Positions 6,742 to 11,573 of a stretch of DNA of 11,573 bases are shown here, in pieces (positions within the stretch are counted from its first letter, which is position 1; each line of letters starts with the position of its first letter). This DNA comes from an uncultured Lachnospiraceae bacterium (GTDB lineage Bacteria; Bacillota; Clostridia; Lachnospirales; Lachnospiraceae). The DNA lies in NCBI GenBank assembly GCA_902766655.1, contig CACXEL010000081.1:1-11573 (forward strand), given 5' to 3'. A model generated the notes under the pieces. The model ran no database searches. It saw only the letters and a list, made by a program, of their open reading frames with translations, and was not told where the DNA came from. The translations under genes and the position numbers were made by a program.

Positions 6742-8217
6742 ATGGTAACGAATGACAAGGGGATTTCAGAGGTAGTAAAACAGGTCAACCGCGAGGTTGC
6801 CCGCCTGATTTGGGATGACCAGCTTGATCATGAGCATCTGGAAAAGATTGTTTACGATATTTCGCCCGGCCCCAAGCCGGACTATCGCTGCTGCATTTAC
6901 AAGGAGCGTGAGATTGTCCGCCACAGGATCCGCCTGGCCAGCCAGGAGAATGCGGATCCCCGCAACACCACCACCAACGTTGTCCAGGTCATCAAGCCGG
7001 CCTGCGACGACTGCACCATCGCGGCTTACTCCGTCACGGATATCTGCCGCTTCTGTCTGGGCAAGGCCTGTCTGAACTCCTGTCATTTCGGAGCCATCTC
7101 ACCGGGTGAGCACCGGATGAGAATCGATCCGCTCAAGTGCAAGGAGTGCGGCATGTGCGCCAAGGCCTGCCCCTACGGCGCCATCATTCACCTCGAGCGG
7201 CCCTGCAAGAAGGCCTGTCCGGTCGGCGCCATCGACTACGACGAGTACGGCTTCTGCAACATCGACGAGAACAAGTGCGTCCACTGCGGCCACTGCGTCC
7301 ATTCCTGTCCCTTCGGCGCCCTGGGATCCAAGGTCTTCCTCAGGACCGTCATCGAAGCTATCAAGGCCGGCAAGGAAGTCTACGGCATGTGCGCTCCGGC
7401 GGCGGAAGGCCAGTTCGGCATGGGCATCGGCATGGGCTCCATCCGCGAGGCCCTCAAGAAGATCGGCTTCACGGAAATGGTCGAGGTAGGTCTGGGCGGC
7501 GACATGACGGCTGCCTACGAGGCGAAGGAGTGGATCGACGCCCGCAAGGAGGGCAAGAAAATGACGACCTCCTGCTGCCCGGCTTTCATTTCCATGATTC
7601 GTCACCAGTTCCCCAAGCAGTACGACGAGAACAAGTCCTCCACGGTCTCCCCGATGGTCGCGGTCTCCCGCTATCTCAAGACCATCCATCCGGGCTGCGT
7701 GACCGTCTTCATCGGTCCCTGCATCGCCAAGAAGGGCGAGACTCTGAACGAGTTCATCGCAGACAGGCCTGACTGCGCCATCACCTTCGACGAGATGGTC
7801 GAGCTCCTGGCCTCCCGCGGGATCAAGCTTCAGCCGGAGCCGGAGAACTATCAGGAGGCATCGATTTTCGGCAAGAAGTTCGCCGCGACCGGCGGCGTGG
7901 CTGCTGCGGTCATCGAGGTCATGAAGGAGATGGGCGAGGACACCTCCTCCATCAAGCTCCTGACCGCCACCGGCGGCTCTGAATGCAAGAAGGCCCTCCT
8001 CCAGCTCAAATCCGGCCGTTTGGCCGAGGATTTCGTCGAAGGTATGATGTGTCCCGGCGGCTGCGTCGGCGGTCCGTCCCGCATGAAGGCGGAAAATGAG
8101 ATCCTGAAGGCCAGGACCGACCTTCTGAAGAAGGCCGATGGCCGCAAGATCCTGGACAACCTGAAGAATTATCCCATGGACCAGTTCTCCATGCACCGCG
8201 ACGGCCATATAGATTGA
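6742..8217 (+). CDS. Monomeric [FeFe] hydrogenase, group B-like
   Basis: The protein has 491 residues, with AAGGAGG at 6726-6732 before the ATG. The N-terminal half (88-190) carries many iron-sulfur cysteines: a 2[4Fe-4S] ferredoxin-type pair (Cys133/136/139/143 and Cys179/182/185/189), plus Cys88, 91, 102, 105, 110, 114, 155 and 159, which may hold one or two more clusters. The C-terminal half has the three H-cluster motifs: TTSCCPAF (Cys278, Cys279), GPCIAKKGE (Cys327, Lys330) and EGMMCPGGCVGG (Cys437, Cys441). All H-cluster ligands and the proton-relay Cys are present, so it should be active. TSCCPAF and GPC in place of TSCCPxW and MPC are, as I recall, typical of group B enzymes of anaerobic Firmicutes. 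It is cytosolic, with no signal peptide, and probably exchanges electrons with ferredoxin to make or use H2. The maturases HydE, HydF and HydG are not in the window. Confidence 0.92.
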   Translation: MVTNDKGISEVVKQVNREVARLIWDDQLDHEHLEKIVYDISPGPKPDYRCCIYKEREIVRHRIRLASQENADPRNTTTNVVQVIKPACDDCTIAAYSVTDICRFCLGKACLNSCHFGAISPGEHRMRIDPLKCKECGMCAKACPYGAIIHLERPCKKACPVGAIDYDEYGFCNIDENKCVHCGHCVHSCPFGALGSKVFLRTVIEAIKAGKEVYGMCAPAAEGQFGMGIGMGSIREALKKIGFTEMVEVGLGGDMTAAYEAKEWIDARKEGKKMTTSCCPAFISMIRHQFPKQYDENKSSTVSPMVAVSRYLKTIHPGCVTVFIGPCIAKKGETLNEFIADRPDCAITFDEMVELLASRGIKLQPEPENYQEASIFGKKFAATGGVAAAVIEVMKEMGEDTSSIKLLTATGGSECKKALLQLKSGRLAEDFVEGMMCPGGCVGGPSRMKAENEILKARTDLLKKADGRKILDNLKNYPMDQFSMHRDGHID

Positions 8218-8241
8218 GTCTGTCAGGACAGTTTGACAGCG

Positions 8242-8329
8242 CTTTATGAAACAGAGGGGCGGCCCTTTTTCCTGATTTCGGAACTATTTCGAAAAACGGG
8301 AAAAAGGGCCGCCCCTCTGTTTCACAAAG
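8242..8329. terminator. 88-nt near-perfect inverted repeat, bidirectional terminator between convergent genes
   Basis: Bases 8247-8272 pair perfectly over 26 bp with 8299-8324. Beyond one mismatch, CTTT (8242-8245) pairs with AAAG (8326-8329). In the loop, TTTCG (8276-8280) can pair with CGAAA (8290-8294). The repeat sits between the hydrogenase stop (8217) and the stop of the minus-strand regulator (8333) and holds T-tracts on both strands, as expected for a shared terminator. It is longer than usual for one. Confidence 0.75.
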
Positions 8330-8332
8330 TTA

Positions 8333-8557
8333 TCAGATCCTCCGGATGACGATGATTTCGTCCATGGTCACGCCGAAGATGTCCGCGAGGATGATCAGGT
8401 TATCGATGGTGGGCATGGCCTGGCCGGACTGCCATTTGTAGATCGCGTTGCCGGTGGCGAAGCCGAAGATGTTCTGGATGTCGCGAACGGAGAGCCCCTT
8501 GCGGACCCGAAGTTCCTGAATGTGTTGCCCGGTTGCAGTCATGTCTATGATCGGCAT
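8333..8557 (-). CDS. Short XRE-family helix-turn-helix regulator
   Basis: The protein has 74 residues and is almost entirely one HTH domain: an ATGQHIQELRVRKGLS helix, VRDIQNIFGF as the first HTH helix, NAIYKWQSGQAMPTIDNL as the recognition region, and LADIFGVTMDEIIV at the end. This is the Cro/CI (XRE) fold in a minimal form common in Clostridia, with no effector domain. AAGGAGG at 8566-8572 (minus) lies 8 nt before the ATG and supports this start rather than the internal Met6. Its target cannot be deduced. It runs convergent to the hydrogenase gene and lies downstream of the 45-aa ORF, from which a terminator separates it. No convincing promoter is visible just upstream. Confidence 0.88.
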   Translation of the reverse strand: MPIIDMTATGQHIQELRVRKGLSVRDIQNIFGFATGNAIYKWQSGQAMPTIDNLIILADIFGVTMDEIIVIRRI

Positions 8558-8633
8558 TGTTTTGTCCTCCTTCCATGCCTTGATATATCATCTGCCGACG
8601 GCCCCGGAAGAGTGGCGCCGCGGTCATGATCTG

Positions 8634-8680
8634 AAAAAGAAAACCGCCTGTCCCGTGGAGGAGTCCACAAGACAGGCGGT
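8634..8680 (-). terminator. Intrinsic terminator of the 45-aa ORF
   Basis: ACCGCCTGTC (8643-8652) pairs perfectly with GACAGGCGGT (8671-8680), and GTGGA/TCCAC extends the stem inward across a small internal loop. On the minus strand a T-rich tract (TTTTCTTTTT) follows, which fits termination of leftward transcription from the small ORF. Confidence 0.8.
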
Positions 8681-8703
8681 CTGAAATGTGCCGAAATCTT
8701 TCA

Positions 8704-8841
8704 TCAGGGGCACAGCCGCTGGTTTTGTAAACGCTGATCCACGCAAAGGAGAACCTGGTCTGCTGTGAGGACAGAAAGGCCCAGGGTGTAGTCTACGGTA
8801 TAGAAATTACGTACTCGCGGGAAGCTCATTGTAAAGGCCAT
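8704..8841 (-). CDS. Unrecognised 45-aa protein with its own transcription unit
   Basis: ATG at 8841 is preceded by AAAGGAG (8849-8855), 7 nt away, and a consensus-like promoter lies further upstream. The frame ends at TGA 8704-8706, shortly before a strong terminator. The predicted product starts MAFTMSFPRVRNFYTVDYTL and continues through a fairly hydrophobic middle (LGLSVLTADQVLLCVD) to a polar QNQRLCP end. There is no clear membrane helix, signal peptide or known motif, and I do not recognise the family. Its third-position GC is lower than that of its neighbours. The complete set of expression signals makes a real gene likely. The same roughly 260-nt transcript could also act as a small RNA. 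Confidence 0.6.
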   Translation of the reverse strand: MAFTMSFPRVRNFYTVDYTLGLSVLTADQVLLCVDQRLQNQRLCP

Positions 8842-8895
8842 GGTTTTTCTCCTTTCGTAAGATTTGCGTGAGGGCAGGTCTGCCTTCTTGCGGAC

Positions 8896-8924
8896 ATTAT
8901 AGCAGAGATATAATGAAATGTCAT
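8896..8924 (-). promoter_or_regulatory. Sigma-70-type promoter for the 45-aa ORF
   Basis: On the minus strand, ATGACA (8919-8924) and a perfect TATAAT (8896-8901) are separated by exactly 17 bp. The inferred start of transcription is near 8889, about 48 bp before the ATG. A plus-strand TATAAT also lies at 8909-8914 but has only a poor -35. Confidence 0.7.
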
Positions 8925-9014
8925 TACACCTGTGGTAGAAAATATTGCCGGACCGGGGAATTTGCGATCGAAGACGCAGGGGTTCAAGGCAGAAAGATGG
9001 GCGGAACGCGCAAA

Positions 9015-9100
9015 GCCGGGCCTGTAAGGGAGGCATTGAGGATGCTGCGCTTTTCGCATGGCCGAACCTGTGAGGGAGACACTGAGGTAACTGCGCTTTC
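9015..9100 (+). repeat. Two imperfect direct repeats, 46-bp period
   Basis: Bases 9015-9054 and 9061-9100 match at 31 of 40 positions, with cores such as CCTGT-AGGGAG and CTGCGCTTT. They lie in the 353-bp gap between the 45-aa ORF and the fusion gene, just upstream of the latter's promoter, so they could be paired protein-binding sites. Apart from the promoters I see nothing else in this gap. Confidence 0.5.
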
Positions 9101-9117
9101 CCTCTGTGTCTGTACTG

Positions 9118-9146
9118 TGGAAAATGAAGGCCGGGAAGAGTATAAT
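9118..9146 (+). promoter_or_regulatory. Putative sigma-70-type promoter of the TIM barrel-AKR fusion gene
   Basis: A perfect TATAAT (9141-9146) is preceded at 17 bp by TGGAAA (9118-9123), a 4/6 match to the -35 consensus. The predicted transcript would start near 9153, about 40 bp before the ATG. Confidence 0.55.
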
Positions 9147-9177
9147 TATTCCAGGAGTGTGGATGAATGCGACCAGG

Positions 9178-9184
9178 AAAGGAG
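9178..9184 (+). promoter_or_regulatory. Ribosome binding site fixing the start at 9195
   Basis: AAAGGAG lies 10 nt before ATG 9195. The frame is open upstream to 8868, but that part overlaps promoter sequences, and its translation is Cys/Arg-rich and unlike any TIM barrel N-terminus. Confidence 0.85.
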
Positions 9185-9194
9185 AAATAACATC

Positions 9195-11021
9195 ATGAAT
9201 CTGTCTTTGCTTTCATTTTCTCTGATTGGCGAGGCGGTGACGAAAAGGCTCGATGCGGCCGGCCTGTGCAGGATCTGCACGGAGAACGGTATCGACAGGC
9301 TTGATCTGCTTCAGGAGGAGCTCAGATTCTACGGCAGGGACAAGCTGAAAAAGGCTATGGGGGAGAGCGGCGTTTCCCTGGGGAGCCTGATCGCCAGCGT
9401 GGACTTCCTGGGCGCGCCGGACAAGGCGGAGGAGCGCCTCAGGGCTGCCCTCGATGATTGCCGGGAAATGGGCACGGACCAGCTGATGATCGTGCCCGGC
9501 CAGACCATGGACAACCGGAAGAAGCGCTTCCGCTCTCTCAGCCGCAGCGCCATGATGGAGGAGGCCAAGGTCTTCTTCCGCAAGGCCGTGGAGGAGGGGC
9601 AGAAGGCCGGCATCACAGTGGGCCTGGAAGACACCCCGCAGACGGCCAAGCCTTTCTGCACCGTCTCGGAAATGAAGACCCTGCTCGAAGCTGTGCCGGG
9701 CCTCAGGCTGATCCTGGATACGGGCAATATTTTCGTGGGCGATCCCCAGGCGGACCTGCTCGACTATTACGAGGCCCTGAAGCCGTATATCATGCGGATC
9801 CACCTGAAGGACGTGGTCCGCGGCAGGTTCCCGCGCAAGGAAATGTGCATCGACGGCCTCAGCATCGCCCCGGTGGTGACCGGCAGCGGCATCCTGCCCA
9901 TGGCCGAGTTCCTCAGGAGACTGAAGGCGGACGGCTATGACGGGGACCTCTGCATCGAGTACGCGGCGCCGAAGAGCCTGCACGGCGGGGACCACAGCAA
10001 GGCGGTGGCAGCGTACGCGGATTTCATTCGCGCAGCCTGGGACGGGAAGGACGTGCGGCCGCCTTACATTGAGATCGAAGGCGTGAACAAGCCGGTCTCC
10101 CGGATCTTCTTCGGCACGGCCATGATGCCGCTGCTCGCGGGTAAGGAGTCGGACTACCTCCTGGACGCCATGTATGCGCTCGGCATTACGGCCTTTGACT
10201 GCGCCAGGGGCTACGGCATGGCCGAGAAGGCCCTGGGGACCTGGATCAAACACCGGGACAACCGCGAGAAGGTCGTGATCCTGACCAAGTGCGGAAATGT
10301 GAGCCTGCGCGGGCAGGTCTGCGTCAACCGGGAGGTGGTGGAGAAGGAGCTGGCCAAGAGCCTGAAGGTGCTGGGGACGGAGTATGTTGACATTTTCCTT
10401 CTTCACAGAGACGATCCGCACACGCCGGTCGGGGAGCTGATCGAGGTGCTTAACGAGAAGCAGCGGGAAGGCAAGATCCGCGTCTTCGGCGTCTCCAACT
10501 GGACCAAGGAGCGCATCGCGGAGGCAAACGCGTACGCGGAGGCCCACGGGCTGAACGGTTTCACAGTATCGAGCCCCAATTTCGGAATTGCCGAGCAGGT
10601 GGAGGACCCCTGGGGCGGAGACTGCGTGACGGTCTCCGGCGATGCCAACAAGGAAGTGCGCGCCTGGTACGCTGAGAAGCAGATGCCGGTGCTGGCTTAC
10701 TCGTCTCTGGGCAGAGGCTTCTTCACAGGCAAATTCAAGAGCGGCGATTACGAGGGGGCCAAAAAGGTTCTGGACGGCGCGGCCCAGAAGGGGTACCTGC
10801 ACCCGGTCAACATGGAGAGGCTGGCGAGGTGCGAGAAGCTGGCCGAGGAGCAGGGGTGCACCGTTTCTGATATCGCCATGCGGTATATTTTCGGAAGCGA
10901 GATGAAGGTCTGCGCCGTGGTCAGCACGTCGAGTGCCGCGCGCATGCGGCAGAATATCGAGGCTTCGCTGAAGCCGCTGACGAAGGAGGAGATCGGCTTC
11001 CTGGAGACGGGCGAGAGATAA
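9195..11021 (+). CDS. Fusion of xylose-isomerase-like TIM barrel (AP_endonuc_2) and aldo/keto reductase
   Basis: The protein has 608 residues in two domains. Residues 1-285 resemble sugar phosphate isomerases/epimerases; the likely metal ligands are Glu145 (GLED), Asp175 (LDTGN), His203 (IHLKD) and Glu255 (CIEY). Residues 298-605 are an aldo/keto reductase with the full catalytic tetrad Asp335 (FDCARGYG), Tyr340, Lys365 (ILTKCG) and His404 (LLHRDD), followed by GVSNW and AYSSLGRGFFTGKF, which belong to the NAD(P)H-binding barrel. Both halves look active. The pairing suggests consecutive epimerisation/isomerisation and reduction of a keto sugar or polyol in the cytosol; this is inference and the substrate is unknown. 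The two activities are usually encoded by separate genes. The gene appears monocistronic, with its own promoter and a terminator at 11094. Confidence 0.88.
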   Translation: MNLSLLSFSLIGEAVTKRLDAAGLCRICTENGIDRLDLLQEELRFYGRDKLKKAMGESGVSLGSLIASVDFLGAPDKAEERLRAALDDCREMGTDQLMIVPGQTMDNRKKRFRSLSRSAMMEEAKVFFRKAVEEGQKAGITVGLEDTPQTAKPFCTVSEMKTLLEAVPGLRLILDTGNIFVGDPQADLLDYYEALKPYIMRIHLKDVVRGRFPRKEMCIDGLSIAPVVTGSGILPMAEFLRRLKADGYDGDLCIEYAAPKSLHGGDHSKAVAAYADFIRAAWDGKDVRPPYIEIEGVNKPVSRIFFGTAMMPLLAGKESDYLLDAMYALGITAFDCARGYGMAEKALGTWIKHRDNREKVVILTKCGNVSLRGQVCVNREVVEKELAKSLKVLGTEYVDIFLLHRDDPHTPVGELIEVLNEKQREGKIRVFGVSNWTKERIAEANAYAEAHGLNGFTVSSPNFGIAEQVEDPWGGDCVTVSGDANKEVRAWYAEKQMPVLAYSSLGRGFFTGKFKSGDYEGAKKVLDGAAQKGYLHPVNMERLARCEKLAEEQGCTVSDIAMRYIFGSEMKVCAVVSTSSAARMRQNIEASLKPLTKEEIGFLETGER

Positions 11022-11093
11022 GGCAGATCAAAAACAGTGAAAAGAGATGGCGCAGTAATGCGGCCGGTCCAGAAATATTGGTTCAATTCCAGG

Positions 11094-11128
11094 AACGGTA
11101 TGGCCTTTCGGAGGTCATACCGTTTTTT
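11094..11128 (+). terminator. Intrinsic terminator of the fusion gene
   Basis: AACGGTATGGCCT (11094-11106) pairs with AGGTCATACCGTT (11112-11124) with one G-T wobble and a 5-nt loop, followed by a run of six T (11123-11128). Confidence 0.88.
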
Positions 11129-11194
11129 GGGTCATGGTGATGAAGCGTTCCCCGGGCGATCTCGCAGATGACAGGGTTCTCATAGAATGGATCC

Positions 11195-11219
11195 CATTCC
11201 GCCAAAAAGTGGCGAAATG
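11195..11219. other. Inverted repeat in the gap before the TnpB element
   Basis: CATTCCGCCA and TGGCGAAATG form 10-bp arms with one mismatch around a 5-nt loop. There is no T-run. It may be an operator or a small RNA stem. It lies within an 87-codon minus-strand open frame without a usable start. Confidence 0.3.
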
Positions 11220-11304
11220 TATGACAGGATGAAAACCCGGCCGGGCGCCGGGAAATCAGAAGCTTTCCGGAGAAGAAAGTTCCGAAAAATGGGCCGAACG
11301 GCTC

Positions 11305-11334
11305 ATGACAGCACCTTTGTGATTTTCGTATAAT
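11305..11334 (+). promoter_or_regulatory. Promoter-like sequence pointing into the mobile element end
   Basis: ATGACA (11305-11310) and a perfect TATAAT (11329-11334) are separated by 18 bp. Transcription would run rightward into the 3' end of the tnpB-like gene on the other strand. It may be the promoter of a gene displaced by the insertion, or a source of antisense RNA against the element. Confidence 0.45.
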
Positions 11335-11344
11335 GTAAAAGTAT

Positions 11345-11445
11345 GGCTATTTATCGCTTAATAGTTGATATTTATAAAGTCCCGAAGCGAGTTCGCCTCG
11401 GTCCTTTAACGGTACTAGCCTGGTACCTCTACCCGATATAATTCA
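11345..11445 (-). ncRNA. Putative omega-RNA (reRNA) scaffold region
   Basis: TnpB proteins use an RNA made from the 3' end of the gene and the element's right end, with the guide taken from flanking DNA. Downstream of the stop on the minus strand are three stems: GGTAC/GTACC (11411-11427), a 9-bp stem with one G-T wobble (11382-11401), and CTATT/AATAG (11347-11364). This fits such an RNA, but the ends and the guide start (below about 11345) cannot be fixed from the sequence alone. Confidence 0.45.
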
Positions 11446-11573
11446 GGCTACATTTATTCTGGTTATCTTTTCATGCTTCTTTATTCTCAGCCCCCTGATG
11501 CCGCCCGCCTTCATGATTTGGTAGGCCGCATTGACGTCCGCGTTGATGTACGTCCCGTCATTGCTCATGAACA
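11443..11573 (-). CDS. tnpB: TnpB-family (IS605 OrfB) RNA-guided nuclease, C-terminal 42 residues
   Basis: The frame enters from the right window edge and stops at TGA (11443-11445). The visible end reads FMSNDGTYINADVNAAYQIM followed by a basic tail ending KITRINVA. The INADVNAAYQI segment is the conserved TnpB end, carrying the third RuvC-type catalytic Asp (ADVNAAY). The last zinc-finger cysteines would lie just outside the window. It encodes a transposon-associated RNA-guided DNA endonuclease. Whether the rest of the gene is intact cannot be seen. Confidence 0.85.
   Translation of the reverse strand, partial: FMSNDGTYINADVNAAYQIMKAGGIRGLRIKKHEKITRINVA

Larger units (their letters stand above)
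11345..11573 (-). mobile_element. Right end of an IS200/IS605- or IS607-type (TnpB) element, partial
   Basis: The C-terminus of a TnpB-type protein, read leftward, is followed by roughly 100 bp of structured, AT-richer sequence typical of the right end of such elements. A terminal stem CTATT/AATAG (11347-11364) may mark the end. The boundary near 11345 is a guess, since the left end is outside the window. Confidence 0.6.

Noticed and set aside
7099..8208. 369-aa minus-strand frame opposite the hydrogenase
   Set aside because: Antisense shadow; the plus strand has all hydrogenase motifs.
8868..9194. 109-codon upstream extension of the fusion gene
   Set aside because: No RBS at 8868; it overlaps two promoters and direct repeats, and its translation is not like the family.
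9213..10802. 529-aa minus-strand frame opposite the fusion gene
   Set aside because: Antisense shadow with Leu/Arg/His-rich low-information sequence; the plus strand has both enzyme active sites.
11080..11090. GGTTCAATTCC resembling a tRNA T-arm
   Set aside because: No acceptor, D or anticodon arms fit around it, and it runs into a terminator stem.

Overview
The window looks like part of the chromosome of an anaerobic, fermentative Gram-positive bacterium, probably a high-GC gut Clostridium-type organism (Lachnospiraceae or Oscillospiraceae; I cannot decide which). The grounds are strong AAGGAGG ribosome binding sites, GC-rich third codon positions, a group B-like monomeric [FeFe] hydrogenase, FMN_bind-containing fumarate-reductase-like flavoproteins, and a short XRE regulator of a type common in Clostridia.

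Layout: (1) 1-420 is the 3' end of a NusG domain II (NusG_II) protein cut by the window edge. (2) 514-3210 encodes an exported lipoprotein reductase with two FMN_bind domains and an FAD_binding_2 reductase domain. (3) 3475-6537 encodes a membrane-anchored paralogue with an unusual layout: three FMN_bind domains, the reductase domain, then two more FMN_bind domains. (4) 6742-8217 encodes the hydrogenase. A near-perfect 88-nt inverted repeat then separates it from a convergent XRE-type regulator (8333-8557, minus). (5) 8704-8841 (minus) is a 45-aa ORF with its own promoter, ribosome binding site and terminator. (6) 9195-11021 is a fusion of a xylose-isomerase-like TIM barrel and an aldo/keto reductase. 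(7) 11022-11442 holds a terminator, inverted repeats, a promoter-like sequence and the right end of a mobile element. (8) 11443-11573 (minus) is the C-terminus of a TnpB-type protein, with a putative omega-RNA region beside its stop.

How the genes may work together: ApbE-type enzymes attach FMN covalently to the Thr/Ser of FMN_bind motifs on exported proteins. The two reductases would pass electrons from a membrane donor through these flavins to FAD and on to an unsaturated acceptor outside the membrane. The larger enzyme keeps the catalytic residues of soluble fumarate reductases. The smaller keeps the proton-donor Arg and one carboxylate site but has lost the other site, so its acceptor is probably not fumarate. 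The NusG_II protein fits the same extracytosolic electron-transfer setting. The hydrogenase is cytosolic and provides another outlet for reductant. No ApbE, quinone oxidoreductase or hydrogenase maturase lies in the window, so the electron donor is not identified. The most unusual object is the five-FMN_bind reductase.
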